A stretch of 64,000 bases of DNA from Pseudomonas bohemica (GCF_002934685.1 NZ_NKHL01000109.1:69655-133654); one strand, 5' to 3'; shown: positions 1 through 9,073, counted from the stretch's first letter. Made by a program: numbers and translations. The notes: generated by a model not told the origin, from the letters alone.

Positions 1-159
<159 letters not shown>

Positions 160-341
160 CCGAACAACGGGAAAAGACGTTCTATCCTCATCTGATCCGC
201 TTTTTTCTCCAATACCTGGCCCTGTATTGAAACAGTCATCCTCCCCACAATGATCGCCATTCCCAGTCCCGCTCCGAACTGTTCGAGTTCATGCCTGGGA
301 GTGGTTTGCACCTGTATCGTTGACATTCTGAGGAGGCCCTT

Positions 342-425
342 ATGGCCCGGATGACGATTTTCCTGTTGGGGTTTCTGGCGTTGACCATCACCATCGGCAT
401 GTTGGCAACCATCCCTCCGAGCTAA
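342..425 (+). CDS. 27-residue single-span membrane peptide
   Basis: An ATG follows a strong AGGAGG ribosome site at 331-336. The reading frame codes for 27 residues: a short M-A-R-M start, one hydrophobic helix (residues about 4-23) and a small polar end. The strong ribosome site and clean membrane segment argue that it is translated. It is too short for a family assignment. A possible second small membrane gene starts at its stop codon, at ATG 425, so the two may form a mini-operon. Confidence 0.5.
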   Translation: MARMTIFLLGFLALTITIGMLATIPPS

Positions 426-710
426 TGACGCCGAGTCCACCCGTTTCCCTCTCTTCAAATCTTCGCCACGCTGGCCCTGTGCTTGGGGGCGTTGATGGCA
501 CTGATTTTTAGCAATCAGTTTGACCCCGACGATATCCATCTGACGAATACAGATCTTCTTGAACTGTTACTGGACGAGTTGTCGATGCCTGACGGTCAGT
601 CGAAGCTGAGCCCTTACTCTCCGGTGCTGGTCAATGTCTTGCGTCAGTATCTTGCGGCGTGTCTATCCCGGGAATCATCCGATATCGATATCCAGCCGTT
701 TCAGGCGTGA
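425..710 (+). pseudogene. small membrane protein gene, apparently frameshifted
   Basis: ATG 425 overlaps the stop of the preceding small gene, but its frame stops at 509-511 after 28 residues. A second frame, open from 429 to TGA 708-710 without a good start of its own, encodes a convincing protein: a transmembrane helix (L-Q-I-F-A-T-L-A-L-C-L-G-A-L-M-A-L-I-F), then an acidic soluble domain of about 65 residues rich in D-L-L-E-L-L-L and V-L-V-N-V-L-R-Q-Y-L. Joining the ATG to this frame needs one single-base shift between about 430 and 460. The 3' end overlaps the convergent nitA gene by 36 bases. It could be a decayed gene, a sequencing error, or a shorter gene starting at TTG 483. Confidence 0.35.
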
Positions 711-2579
711 GGCTAGCGTCGTTGGCTTCACCCCAAGCAGTTGCGCGGCACCTCCCTTGCCGAACAGCTTGCCTTTGGCGGCCTTGAGCGCAGCCTGCAG
801 GTTGCTGCGCTCAAGCTCATGCATCTGCGCTTCGGTAAGGAAACCGTCCCCCGGCATCGTGGCATCGCGGGGGAGGTCGAGGGGTTTGGCTTCGTCCGGC
901 AGGTCGAGGTTCAGATCAGCCCCGGTGGAGGTGATCAGGCCGCGTTCAATGACGTTTTGCAGTTCACGGATGTTGCCCGGCCAGGAGTAATTCTGCAGCC
1001 GTTCGATGTCGCTGTTGCGCAGGCGTCGGCCGGGCATGTTCAGGCGTTTGCCGACTTGCTTGAGAAAGTGCGCGGCCAGCGGCGCGATGTCCATCGGACG
1101 GTCGCGCAGGGCAGGGGACTGGATCGGGAAGACATTCAACCGAAAGTACAGGTCCTCACGAAAGTGTCTGGCTCCGACTTCCTGGCGCAGATCGCGATTG
1201 GTCGCGGCGATGATTCGCACATCGACCTTGCGCGTGCGCTCTTCACCCACTCGCTCGAATTGCCCCTCCTGCAATACCCGCAGCAGCTTGCTTTGCAGCT
1301 CCAGCGGGATTTCGCCGATCTCGTCGAGAAACAGCGTGCCGCCATCGGCCAGCTCGAAACGCCCGACACGGTCGCGGACGGCGCCGGTGAAAGCACCGCG
1401 AATGTGCCCGAAGAATTCACTCTCGAACAACTCGGTGGGAATCGCCGCGCAATTGACGCGGATCAGCGGATGCGCACTGCGGCGGCTGGCCTGATGAATG
1501 GCGCGGGCGATCAGCTCCTTACCGGTGCCGGATTCGCCATTGATCAACACGCTGGCATCGGTGGGCGCGACCACGTCGATCTGCTTGATGATTTTCAGAA
1601 TCGGCGCGCTCTGACCAACGATCTCGCGGAAGTTGTGTTCGATGTGAATCTCTTCCTGCAAATACGCGTTCTGATCTTCCAGCCTTTGCTTGAGCAGCTT
1701 GAGTTCATCCAGCGCGGTTTGCAGCTGGGTTTCGGTGCTGCGCCGTTCGGTGATGTCGCGGAATACCACCACGGCGCCTGCGATGCGCCCGTCGGAGATC
1801 ACCGGCGTGCTGGTGAACTCCACTGGAAAGCAGCTGCCATCGCGACGCCAGAACACTTCCTGCCGACCCTCATGCACCACACCATCATGCACCGCCTTGT
1901 AGATCGGGCAGTCCTCCACCGGGTAATGGCTGCCGTCTTCGTGGCTGTGGTGGTGAATACGGTGGATGTTCTTGCCGATCATGTCCTTGACTTCCCAGCC
2001 GAGCATCCGCGCGCCTGCCGGGTTGACGAAAGTCGCCAAACCTTCGCTGTCGATGGCGTAGATGCCGTCACCCACCGAGCTGAGCAGCAACTGATTGTCG
2101 CGCTCGGACTCCTGAAACAGGTTGAGGATGTTGCGCCACTCGATCAGCCCGCCGCGCATCGTGCGTTCGGTGTGCGCCTGATCCTGCTGATACTTCTGCT
2201 GGCTGGCTTCGCGCATGACCAGGATTAGCTGCGCACTGCCTTTGATCTGCAGGGTGGTGGCGGAAATCTCCAGCTCGATGCGCTCACCGGTCTTGATATT
2301 GCAGCTCAGGTCCGTGCTCCAGCCGCGTCCTTTGTCCATCACCGCCTGAGTGAAGACGATCAGGTCCGCCAGCTGATGACCGAACAGCTTACTCACCGGC
2401 AGAGCCAGCAACTCCTGGCGCGGATAGCCGAGTAGCGTGCAGGCAGCGATGTTGAGGTCGCCGAAGTGGTCGGAGAAGGGGTCGAGCAGGGCGATGGCTT
2501 CGGCGCAGTGTTCGAAGACCATGTGCCGCGATGAATAGGCGAGGTCGGCCCAGCCGATCAGTGAGTCAGTTTCGCTCAT
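675..2579 (-). CDS. nitA: sigma-54-dependent activator with PAS domains, regulator of the Nit1C cluster
   Basis: A 634-residue bacterial enhancer-binding protein. Two PAS-like sensor regions (about residues 20-120 and 160-280) lead through a coiled coil (about 283-315) into an AAA+ domain. Visible there are Walker A G-E-S-G-T-G-K-E (348-355), the sigma-54 contact loop G-A-F-T-G-A (395-400) and Walker B G-G-T-L-F-L-D-E (413-420). A Fis-type helix-turn-helix lies at the C-terminus, near residues 590-630. There is no receiver domain, so it probably senses a small molecule or redox state through the PAS domains. It is transcribed divergently from nitB, whose -24/-12 promoter lies at 2738. The letter A is my inference from published nitBCDEFGH naming of cluster genes. 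Confidence 0.88.
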   Translation of the reverse strand: MSETDSLIGWADLAYSSRHMVFEHCAEAIALLDPFSDHFGDLNIAACTLLGYPRQELLALPVSKLFGHQLADLIVFTQAVMDKGRGWSTDLSCNIKTGERIELEISATTLQIKGSAQLILVMREASQQKYQQDQAHTERTMRGGLIEWRNILNLFQESERDNQLLLSSVGDGIYAIDSEGLATFVNPAGARMLGWEVKDMIGKNIHRIHHHSHEDGSHYPVEDCPIYKAVHDGVVHEGRQEVFWRRDGSCFPVEFTSTPVISDGRIAGAVVVFRDITERRSTETQLQTALDELKLLKQRLEDQNAYLQEEIHIEHNFREIVGQSAPILKIIKQIDVVAPTDASVLINGESGTGKELIARAIHQASRRSAHPLIRVNCAAIPTELFESEFFGHIRGAFTGAVRDRVGRFELADGGTLFLDEIGEIPLELQSKLLRVLQEGQFERVGEERTRKVDVRIIAATNRDLRQEVGARHFREDLYFRLNVFPIQSPALRDRPMDIAPLAAHFLKQVGKRLNMPGRRLRNSDIERLQNYSWPGNIRELQNVIERGLITSTGADLNLDLPDEAKPLDLPRDATMPGDGFLTEAQMHELERSNLQAALKAAKGKLFGKGGAAQLLGVKPTTLASRLKRLDIDIG

Positions 2580-2605
2580 GATTACGAAATCTCGTGATGT
2601 AGCGC

Positions 2606-2645
2606 TACGAATATTCGTATTTCTACGGGAAAGCGTGATTTCCCG
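2606..2645. promoter_or_regulatory. putative enhancer (UAS) sites of the sigma-54 activator
   Basis: Two perfect inverted repeats lie side by side in the nitA-nitB gap. TACGAATATTCGTA is a 14-base palindrome at 2606-2619. CGGGAAA-N6-TTTCCCG spans 2626-2645. They sit about 95-130 bases upstream of the -24 element, the usual distance for enhancer-binding proteins. They also lie just upstream of nitA on the opposite strand, so autoregulation is possible. Binding is inferred. Confidence 0.5.
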
Positions 2646-2737
2646 AAAGCATCAGAAAGTCGGCGAAAAACCGGATCAGTGCGAGAACTTGCGCAAATTC
2701 AATCGCTTAATGGTCCGCCGCTGATGCGTTTATTTTC

Positions 2738-2753
2738 TGGCACGCCGTTCGCT
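2738..2753 (+). promoter_or_regulatory. sigma-54 (-24/-12) promoter of nitB operon
   Basis: TGGCACGCCGTTCGCT matches the consensus TGGCACG-N4-TTGCW at nearly every position. It has the obligatory GG-N10-GC spacing (GG 2739-2740, GC 2751-2752). It lies about 69 bases before the nitB start and is oriented toward it, with a divergent sigma-54 activator next door. Confidence 0.85.
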
Positions 2754-2821
2754 CTGGTCCTTGTGTTACCCCGGTGGTCGATCGAGACCACCGACAACAC
2801 CTGAACGAACGGAGCGACGAC

Positions 2822-3304
2822 ATGCCAAGCGTAGATATCAACCACTATCAAGACGGCGACTTCCTGGTCAATTACGAAGAGAAGGTCTTCGAGGACGTCA
2901 AAGCCGAGCCGGGGGAAAAAGCCCTGCTGACCTTCCATACCATCGCGTTCGAAGGGTCCATCGGCCTGGTCAACATGCTTCAGGCCAAGCGCCTGCTGCG
3001 CAAGGGCTTCGAGACCAAGGTGCTGCTCTACGGCCCTGGTGTGCAGCTGGGTGTGCAGCGCGGCTTCCCGACCCTGGGCGCCGAAGCCTTTCCGGGGCAT
3101 CTGGCGGTGAATAACCAGATCAAGGCATTCATGGCCGAAGGCGGTGAAGTGTATGCCTGCCGTTTTGCCCTGCAGGCCCTGTATGGCCAGACCGAAAAAG
3201 CCCTGATCGAAGGTATCCGCCCGATCAATCCGTTGGACGTGATGGACCTGCGTCTGCTGATGCGGCGTGAGGGCGCGATGATCATTGATACCTGGACGGC
3301 TTGA
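2822..3304 (+). CDS. nitB: Nit1C protein NitB, MSMEG_0572/Sll0783 family
   Basis: A 160-residue soluble protein, the first gene behind the sigma-54 promoter. The start [12 protein letters not shown] follows a GGAG-like ribosome site. The body (residues 30-100) has a DsrE-like alpha/beta pattern, with an [18 protein letters not shown] segment, but no catalytic motif I can name. The family is found only with Nit1-type nitrilase clusters and was called a nitrogen-starvation response protein. Published work on Nit1C reports that nitB product is strongly raised on cyanide. Its biochemical role is unknown. Confidence 0.85.
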   Translation: MPSVDINHYQDGDFLVNYEEKVFEDVKAEPGEKALLTFHTIAFEGSIGLVNMLQAKRLLRKGFETKVLLYGPGVQLGVQRGFPTLGAEAFPGHLAVNNQIKAFMAEGGEVYACRFALQALYGQTEKALIEGIRPINPLDVMDLRLLMRREGAMIIDTWTA

Positions 3305-3314
3305 TCGGATTGAT

Positions 3315-3339
3315 CGTGCCCACGCTCTGCGTGGGCACG
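3315..3339 (+). terminator. perfect hairpin between nitB and nitC
   Basis: CGTGCCCACGC, loop TCT, then the exact complement. This is an 11-bp stem starting 10 bases after the nitB stop. No T tract follows, so full termination is unlikely. It may be a partial terminator, or a 3' stabiliser that raises nitB over the distal genes. The sequence also resembles the inverted-repeat element at 18865-18955, so it may be a repeat remnant. Confidence 0.5.
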
Positions 3340-3409
3340 GTCAGCAACGATCAAAGGCAGTGACGCATTGCAGCACTTCACCGAACCGCCTCATCAGGAC
3401 ACGCCCGCC

Positions 3410-4387
3410 ATGACCACCATCCGCGCCGCCGCCGTTCAGTTCAGCCCCGTGCTGTACTCCCGCGAATCCACCGTCGCCAAGCTGTGCCACACCTTGCTCG
3501 CGCTCGGCCGGGAAGGTGTGCAATTTGCGGTTTTTCCCGAAACCGTGGTGCCGTACTATCCCTACTTCTCCTTCGTCCAGCCGCCGTACGCGATGGGCAA
3601 GGAACACCTGCAACTGCTGGAACAATCGGTCACGGTGCCTTCCGACGTCACCCGGCAGATCGGCGAGGCCTGTCGTGAGGCGGGCATCGTCGCGTCCATC
3701 GGCGTCAACGAGCGCGACGGCGGCACGATCTATAACGCACAGCTGCTGTTCGATGCCGACGGCACGCTGATTCAGCACCGCCGCAAGATCACCCCGACCT
3801 ACCACGAGCGCATGGTCTGGGGGCAAGGCGACGGCTCCGGCCTGCGTGCCGTTGACAGCGCGGTGGGTCGCATCGGCTCGCTGGCCTGCTGGGAGCACTA
3901 CAACCCTCTCGCTCGCTATGCCTTGATGGCCGATGACGAACAGATTCACGTGGCGATGTTCCCCGGGTCGCTGGTGGGTGACATCTTCGCCGAGCAGATC
4001 GAAGTCACCATCCGCCATCACGCCCTGGAATCCGGCTGCTTCGTGGTCAACGCCACCGCCTGGCTGGACGCCGATCAGCAAGGCCAGATCATGCAGGACA
4101 CCGGCTGCGGCCTCGGGCCGATCTCCGGCGGTTGCTTCACCGCCATCGTCACGCCGGAAGGCAGATTGCTCGGCGAGCCGCTGCGTCAGGGCGAGGGTTG
4201 GCTGATTGCCGATCTGGATTTGAAACTTATCGACAAGCGCAAACGAATGATGGATTCGGTAGGGCATTACAGCCGCCCGGAGCTGCTCAGCCTGCTGATC
4301 GATCGCACCCCCACCGCCAAGGTCCACGAACGCAGCGCGCATCCGATGATGGCTGTCCGCGAGGAGCTCGATCATGCAGACCAATGA
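3410..4387 (+). CDS. nitC: Nit1C nitrilase (cyanide-active nitrilase candidate)
   Basis: A 325-residue carbon-nitrogen hydrolase of the nitrilase branch, hydrolysing R-CN compounds to acids and ammonia. The catalytic triad is complete: Glu44 in V-F-P-E-T, Lys126 in H-R-R-K-I-T-P-T and the nucleophile Cys160 in L-A-C-W-E-H-Y. The ATG at 3410 gives [11 protein letters not shown], the standard family start; an in-frame TTG at 3368 would add 14 residues that do not look family-like. It overlaps nitD by 14 bases. In P. fluorescens NCIMB 11764 the equivalent gene is needed for growth on cyanide as nitrogen source. That substrate is inferred here from synteny. Confidence 0.92.
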   Translation: MTTIRAAAVQFSPVLYSRESTVAKLCHTLLALGREGVQFAVFPETVVPYYPYFSFVQPPYAMGKEHLQLLEQSVTVPSDVTRQIGEACREAGIVASIGVNERDGGTIYNAQLLFDADGTLIQHRRKITPTYHERMVWGQGDGSGLRAVDSAVGRIGSLACWEHYNPLARYALMADDEQIHVAMFPGSLVGDIFAEQIEVTIRHHALESGCFVVNATAWLDADQQGQIMQDTGCGLGPISGGCFTAIVTPEGRLLGEPLRQGEGWLIADLDLKLIDKRKRMMDSVGHYSRPELLSLLIDRTPTAKVHERSAHPMMAVREELDHADQ

Positions 4388-5456
4388 ACTGCTCGCCGAA
4401 CTTCAATGCCACGGCGTGCGCTGGCCGGCTGCGCAAAACGGCCTGTCGCGCCAGGGCGGCGCCGGGCCATCGGACCACAAGGCGCTGACCTTCGGCGATC
4501 GAACCATGATGGTGCCGATCCTCAATCAGGCCTCGCAGACCTCGCCGTATCAGGCCGAACCCAGCGCCGACGGCAGTCTGGCGCTGATCTTTCGCGAAGG
4601 CTTGCAGGTCGGTCAGGTGAGTATGCCGGGGGTGCCGAACTTCTACAGCCGCAGTACCGCCGAGGGTATTCCGTACTGGAAGATCGCCACACTGCACAGC
4701 GCCGATGTGCTGGCGACCACTGTGTTGCAGCACTGCATCCGCTTCAACGACCGCAGCACCTCTTGCCAGTTCTGCGCCATTGGCCAGTCCCTGGCAGCTG
4801 GCAAGACCATCGCCCGCAAACGTCCATGGCAGCTCGCGGAAGTCGCCAAGGCCGCAGTGGAACTCGATGGCGTGAAACACATGGTGATGACCACCGGCAC
4901 CCCACAAACCCCGGATCGTGGCGCGGCGATTCTCTGTGAGTCAGCCACGGCCGTGACCGCCGCTGTCGATCTGCCGATCCAGGCCCAATGCGAGCCGCCG
5001 GATGACGACGTCTGGTTCGAAAGGCTGGCGCAGAGCGGCGTGGTCTCGCTGGGCATGCACCTTGAGGCAGTCACCGAGGAGGTGCGCCAACGCATCATGC
5101 CGGGCAAGGCCGAAGTGCCTCTGAGCCGTTATTTCGACGCTTTCGAGGCAGCGGTGAAGGTGTTCGGTCGCGGTCAGGTGAGCACCTACATCCTGGCCGG
5201 GCTGGGCGACAGCGAATGGGCGATTACCGAGATGAGCGAGCGCCTGAGCGCAATGGGCGTTTACCCGTTCGTGGTGCCGTTCGTGCCCATCGACGGCACG
5301 CCCCTGGCCCATCACCCCAAACCCGACAGCGCGATGATGGCCCGGCTGTATCCGCAGGTCGGCGCCAGTCTGCGTCGTCACGGATTGCACTCGGAAAACA
5401 TCAGCGCAGGCTGCGCGAAATGCGGCGCTTGCTCGGCGCTGAAGAATCATGAGTAA
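4374..5456 (+). CDS. nitD: Nit1C radical SAM protein (MSMEG_0568 family)
   Basis: A 360-residue radical SAM enzyme. The N-terminal cluster-binding motif is unusual: Cys121, Cys131 and Cys134 (C-X9-C-X2-C) instead of C-X3-C-X2-C. A second cysteine group, C-A-K-C-G-A-C (Cys347, 350, 353), sits near the C-terminus and could hold an auxiliary Fe-S cluster. A G-T-P-rich TIM-barrel strand (T-T-G-T-P-Q-T-P-D) follows the first motif. The start overlaps nitC by 14 bases, so translation is probably coupled. The reaction is unknown. The family occurs in Nit1 clusters, and the partner acetyltransferase and AIR-synthase-like genes suggest that it modifies or assembles a small nitrogen compound. Confidence 0.88.
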   Translation: MQTNELLAELQCHGVRWPAAQNGLSRQGGAGPSDHKALTFGDRTMMVPILNQASQTSPYQAEPSADGSLALIFREGLQVGQVSMPGVPNFYSRSTAEGIPYWKIATLHSADVLATTVLQHCIRFNDRSTSCQFCAIGQSLAAGKTIARKRPWQLAEVAKAAVELDGVKHMVMTTGTPQTPDRGAAILCESATAVTAAVDLPIQAQCEPPDDDVWFERLAQSGVVSLGMHLEAVTEEVRQRIMPGKAEVPLSRYFDAFEAAVKVFGRGQVSTYILAGLGDSEWAITEMSERLSAMGVYPFVVPFVPIDGTPLAHHPKPDSAMMARLYPQVGASLRRHGLHSENISAGCAKCGACSALKNHE

Positions 5457-5482
5457 CCCCTTGGTTTCACGGGAGACGGATC

Positions 5483-6046
5483 ATGCAGAACCTGGCCTTT
5501 GCCCTCGTCGACGGCACTTTCGAACCCTTTCGCGCCGGTGAGCTGGTGATCAAGCCGGCCACGGAAAACTGGGAGAAACAGGCGTACTTCGCCTTGCGCC
5601 GCTCGGTGTTTTCAGAGGAACAACAGCTGCTGCCCCAGGACAGGGACAGCCGCGATTTTCAGGCTATCGCCATTGTTGCGCTGGCGGGCAGCTGTGGCAT
5701 GGTCGATCAGGTGGTCGGCGCCGTGCGCATTTACCAAGTGGAACCCGGGCTGTGGTTCGGCGGCCGTTTGTGCGTGGCCCAGGCCTATCGTCGGCACAGC
5801 ATGATCGGCAAGGCGTTGGTCAACGAGGCGGTTTCGCGAGCCAGGGAATTGGGCTGCACGGTCTTTCGCGCGACGGTGCAGGCGCCCAACGAGGCGTATT
5901 TTCATGGCCTGCACTGGCGAACCCTGGAGCATCTCGAGCTACTCGGTCAGCCCCACTGCCTGATGCAGGCGGACCTGGCGTGTTATCCGCTGATGCCGCG
6001 TCAAGTTTCCTTGCGCGCACTGAAGAAGGGAACTCGCCATGACTGA
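5483..6046 (+). CDS. nitE: Nit1C GNAT N-acetyltransferase (MSMEG_0567 family)
   Basis: A 187-residue GNAT-fold protein. The acetyl-CoA-binding segment is seen in G-G-R-L-C-V-A-Q-A-Y-R-R-H-S-M-I-G-K-A-L-V (about residues 92-112). It is followed by the usual helix and A-T-V-Q-A-P-N-E-A-Y-F-H-G-L-H-W strand. The ATG is preceded by GGGAGA. It overlaps nitF by eight bases and follows nitD by 26, so it belongs to the same transcript. The acceptor molecule is unknown. Confidence 0.85.
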   Translation: MQNLAFALVDGTFEPFRAGELVIKPATENWEKQAYFALRRSVFSEEQQLLPQDRDSRDFQAIAIVALAGSCGMVDQVVGAVRIYQVEPGLWFGGRLCVAQAYRRHSMIGKALVNEAVSRARELGCTVFRATVQAPNEAYFHGLHWRTLEHLELLGQPHCLMQADLACYPLMPRQVSLRALKKGTRHD

Positions 6047-7091
6047 CTCCGTGGATCTGGACGCACTGCTGAACACCCTGCGCAACACCCCGGCGATGCT
6101 GTCCAAGCAGTCGATTCAGCAGCCCGCGCGGGCAATAGGCGCCGCCCCTCGACAGCCGGAAAGACAACTGACCCGCGCCGAGTTGTACGCCTTGCCCGGC
6201 GACGATACGGCGGCGATAGCCTGCGGTGATCATTTTCAGCTGCTGGCCATCGAAGGCATGTTGCCGGGTTTTGTCAAAGCCGCGCCTTGGTTTGCCGGGT
6301 GGTCGGCGGTGATGGCCAATGTCAGCGACATCACCGCGATGGGCGGGCGCGCGACTGCCGTGGTCAACGCCTATTGGCATCACGACGCCGCCGCCGCCCA
6401 GGAAATCCTCGCTGGAATACGTGCCGCCTGCGAAGCCTACGGGCTGATGCTCGCGGGCGGGCATACCAGTCTGGCTGCGCACAACCCCACTGCGTTGGCA
6501 GTAGCGATCACCGGGATTGCCAACCGCCTGCTGTCGACCCTGCACGTGAGGCCGGGGCAGATCATCGCCATGGCAGTGGATCTGGAAGGCTATTGGCATG
6601 CCGACAGCACCTACTGGAAGGCCTTCGAAGGTGTGCCTGCCGAGCGCCTGCGCAGCAAGCTCGAAGTGCTGCCGCGCCTGGCCGAAGCCCAGTTGCTGCA
6701 CGTGGCCAAGGACATCAGCAATGCCGGGGTGCTGGGCAGTCTGCTGATGCTGCTGGAAACCACCGGCTGCGGCGGCGATATCGATCTGCGGCAGTTGCCG
6801 TGTCCCGCCGATGCTGAGGCTGATTTTGACTGGGCGCGCTGGCTGCAGGTCTTCCCCAGCTACGGCTTTCTCATGACCCTGGACGAGGCCAACTGGTCCA
6901 ACGTACAGGCCGCGTTCGCCTTCGAAGGGTTGCGTTGCGAGCGTATCGGCCGGGTCACCGACAGTGCCGAACTCAGCGTTCAGCATGGCTCGCAGCGTCG
7001 CACCTTTTGGAACTTCAACGAGCAGCCGTTCACCGGGTTCAGCTACCCCCATCTCGACCTTTCCCCTTTGTCCGTACACAAGGAGCACTGA
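6039..7091 (+). CDS. nitF: Nit1C AIR-synthase-related protein (Sll0787 family)
   Basis: A 350-residue protein of the PurM/ThiL/SelD superfamily of ATP-dependent enzymes. The N-terminal half carries G-D-D-T-A-A-I (about residues 50-56) and M-A-N-V-S-D-I-T-A-M-G-G-R (about 91-103), the metal- and ATP-binding signature. The C-terminal half has K-D-I-S-N-A-G-V-L-G-S (about 225-235). The family would phosphorylate or cyclise an amide-type substrate with ATP, but no substrate is known for the Nit1C branch. The start overlaps nitE and nitG follows one base after the stop. Confidence 0.85.
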   Translation: MTDSVDLDALLNTLRNTPAMLSKQSIQQPARAIGAAPRQPERQLTRAELYALPGDDTAAIACGDHFQLLAIEGMLPGFVKAAPWFAGWSAVMANVSDITAMGGRATAVVNAYWHHDAAAAQEILAGIRAACEAYGLMLAGGHTSLAAHNPTALAVAITGIANRLLSTLHVRPGQIIAMAVDLEGYWHADSTYWKAFEGVPAERLRSKLEVLPRLAEAQLLHVAKDISNAGVLGSLLMLLETTGCGGDIDLRQLPCPADAEADFDWARWLQVFPSYGFLMTLDEANWSNVQAAFAFEGLRCERIGRVTDSAELSVQHGSQRRTFWNFNEQPFTGFSYPHLDLSPLSVHKEH

Positions 7092-7092
7092 C

Positions 7093-7413
7093 ATGCCCGC
7101 CGTCAATTTCCGCATTCGCTGGCCCAACGGCAAGGAAGCCGCCGGTTACTCGCCTTCCACCGTGATCTACGAGCATCTGCAGGAAGGCAAGAGCTACCCG
7201 CTGGCCGAATTTCTGCAACGCATTGAAGGGGGGCTGAACAACGCTTCCGAGCGGGTGAAACAGGTGAAGGGTTTCTATTGCAGCTCGGCGATGGACACGC
7301 TCAGCATGCTCAAGGGTCAGGCACATTCTCAGGAGGGGGGGCAGGTGGAAGTCCTCAGCATGAGAACCGAAGGCGGTGGCCGGGTGACCGGGGCCGGGTG
7401 GAGTTCTTTTTAA
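7093..7413 (+). CDS. nitG: Nit1C small protein (MSMEG_0570 family)
   Basis: A 106-residue soluble protein with no recognisable catalytic motif. The start M-P-A-V-N-F-R-I-R-W-P follows an AAGGAG site. The N-terminal strand pattern and the following P-L-A-E-F-L-Q-R segment recur in Nit1 clusters, where the family is called a nitrogen-starvation response protein. Its last 25 residues are glycine- and serine-rich. It may be a small accessory subunit or binding protein. It is separated from nitH by a REP doublet. Confidence 0.82.
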   Translation: MPAVNFRIRWPNGKEAAGYSPSTVIYEHLQEGKSYPLAEFLQRIEGGLNNASERVKQVKGFYCSSAMDTLSMLKGQAHSQEGGQVEVLSMRTEGGGRVTGAGWSSF

Positions 7414-7434
7414 GCCCCGATGCCCGTGCACCAC

Positions 7435-7522
7435 GGTAGGAGCGCGCTTGCCCGCGATGAGCGATCACGCGTTATGCCTGGCGCGCCGCAACGTCTGAAT
7501 CGCCAGCGCGGGCGCACCTACC
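7435..7522. repeat. REP doublet between nitG and nitH
   Basis: GGTAGGAGCGCGCTTGCCCGCG and an inverted partner ending GGGCGCACCTACC face each other across about 45 bases, the layout of Pseudomonas REP pairs. It lies inside the operon, where such hairpins often protect upstream mRNA or lower downstream expression. Confidence 0.7.
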
Positions 7523-7565
7523 TCTATTAATTCCAAACCTCATGCGCACTCTGGAGACCACGACC

Positions 7566-8852
7566 ATGCCGAGCTCAATCACCCCCATCAAGACTCCCCA
7601 CCACAGCGTCATCATCGTCGGTGGCGGGCAGGCCGGATTGTCCGCCAGTTATTACTTGCAACAGCAGGGTGTCGACCATCTGGTGCTGGAAAAACACAGC
7701 CTGACCCACACCTGGCGCAATCAGCGCTGGGATGCGTTCAGTCTGGTCACGCCGAACTGGCAATGCGCACTGCCGGGCTATCGCTACATCGAAGAACACG
7801 GCGGCACCGATCCCCACGGTTTCATGAAGAAGGATGAAATCAACGCCTACCTGGCGGGCTTCGTCAAAGCCGTGAATGCGCCAGTGCGTGAGGGCGTGAC
7901 GGTCACACGCGTGATGCCACGCGCAGCGGGTGGCTTTGACGTACACACCTCCCAGGGTGACTTCACTGCCGATCAGGTGATCTGTGCCTCCGGCGGCTAT
8001 CACACGCCGATCATCCCGCGTCTGGCCGAGCGTCTGCCGGCCCGCATCACCCAGCTTCACTCCGAGCAATACCGCAACCCTCAGGCCTTGCCCGAAGGCA
8101 ACGTGCTGGTGGTCGGCTCCGGGCAGTCTGGTGCGCAGATTGCCGAGGACCTTCACCTGGCCGGGCGCAAGGTGTTTCTGGCAGTGGGAGACGCCCCGCG
8201 TTGCGCACGCTTTTATCGCGGCAAGGACGTGGTCGACTGGCTGGCAAAGATGGGCTATTACCAGATCGGCGTCGACACCCATCCGCTGCGTGAGGGGGTG
8301 CGCGACAACACCAACCATTACGTCACCGGGCGCGATGGCGGGCGCGATATCGACCTGCGCAGATTTGCCCTGGAAGGCATGCAATTGTTCGGTCGCCTGG
8401 AAGGGCTACACGGCGATGCGTTGCAGTTCGCAGACAACCTGAGCGCCAGCCTGGACAGCGCCGACGCGGTCTACAACCGCATCAATGGCTCCATCGACAA
8501 ATACATCGCCGAACAGGGCATCGACGCGCCGATCGGCGAGCGTTACGAACCGGTTTGGGCGCCGGGGCAAGAGCGGCGTGAGCTGAACCTGCTGGAGCAG
8601 GGCATTACCAGCATCATCTGGTGCATTGGCTTTACCCCGGATTTCACCTGGGTCGACGCACCGGTATTCAACGGTCGCGGACATCCCGGCCATGTGCGCG
8701 GGGTGACGCCGCAGCAAGGGTTGTATTTTCTCGGGCTGCCGTGGTTGTACACCTGGGGGTCCGGGCGGTTTTCCGGCGTGGCGCGGGATGCGGAGTATGT
8801 GGTGGAGCATATTGTCGGAGCGGCGGCGGGCCAGAAGGTGGCGGCTCGATAG
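7566..8852 (+). CDS. nitH: Nit1C flavoprotein (MSMEG_0569 family)
   Basis: A 428-residue FAD- and NAD(P)-binding oxidoreductase like flavin monooxygenases. The FAD Rossmann motif V-G-G-G-Q-A-G-L-S lies near the N-terminus (about residues 19-27). A second dinucleotide motif V-V-G-S-G-Q-S-G-A-Q occurs near residue 180. The start at ATG 7566 has CTGGAGA nine bases upstream; an ATG at 7542 would add eight residues. It is the last gene of the cluster and lies 152 bases after nitG. A hydroxylation or N-oxidation step is plausible, but the substrate is unknown. Confidence 0.85.
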   Translation: MPSSITPIKTPHHSVIIVGGGQAGLSASYYLQQQGVDHLVLEKHSLTHTWRNQRWDAFSLVTPNWQCALPGYRYIEEHGGTDPHGFMKKDEINAYLAGFVKAVNAPVREGVTVTRVMPRAAGGFDVHTSQGDFTADQVICASGGYHTPIIPRLAERLPARITQLHSEQYRNPQALPEGNVLVVGSGQSGAQIAEDLHLAGRKVFLAVGDAPRCARFYRGKDVVDWLAKMGYYQIGVDTHPLREGVRDNTNHYVTGRDGGRDIDLRRFALEGMQLFGRLEGLHGDALQFADNLSASLDSADAVYNRINGSIDKYIAEQGIDAPIGERYEPVWAPGQERRELNLLEQGITSIIWCIGFTPDFTWVDAPVFNGRGHPGHVRGVTPQQGLYFLGLPWLYTWGSGRFSGVARDAEYVVEHIVGAAAGQKVAAR

Positions 8853-8864
8853 ACGCAATTCAAC

Positions 8865-8951
8865 GGAGGAACGCGCTTGCCGGGGATGGCGTACATTCGT
8901 ACGCCGCAATGCTGTCTGACGGATCGCAATCGTGGGCAAGCGCGCCCCTAC
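8865..8951. repeat. REP doublet after nitH
   Basis: ACGCGCTTGCC near the left end and GGCAAGCGCGCCCCTAC at the right end form an inverted pair with about 45 bases between. It marks the end of the Nit1C operon. Intrinsic termination was not visible. Confidence 0.65.
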
Positions 8952-9073
8952 ACTGATCCGCGTCTGGCGCTCAATTGCGGCGTCACAAAATATGCACATT
9001 TGCCACTCATCCGAGAACCTCGCCCTCTACTCTTGACGATCATCTGTAACGGAATGATACTTCGATCAGATTC

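Noticed and set aside
741-2228. Long plus-strand frame (495 codons) opposite nitA
   Set aside because: It is a GC-rich shadow of the activator; the reverse strand shows full AAA+ and PAS motifs, and this frame has no family-like sequence.
5820-7133. 437-codon reverse frame over nitE/nitF
   Set aside because: Shadow frame; the forward genes are motif-supported and cover it.
7435-7522. CRISPR repeat unit
   Set aside because: The repeats are inverted REP pairs, not regularly spaced direct repeats.
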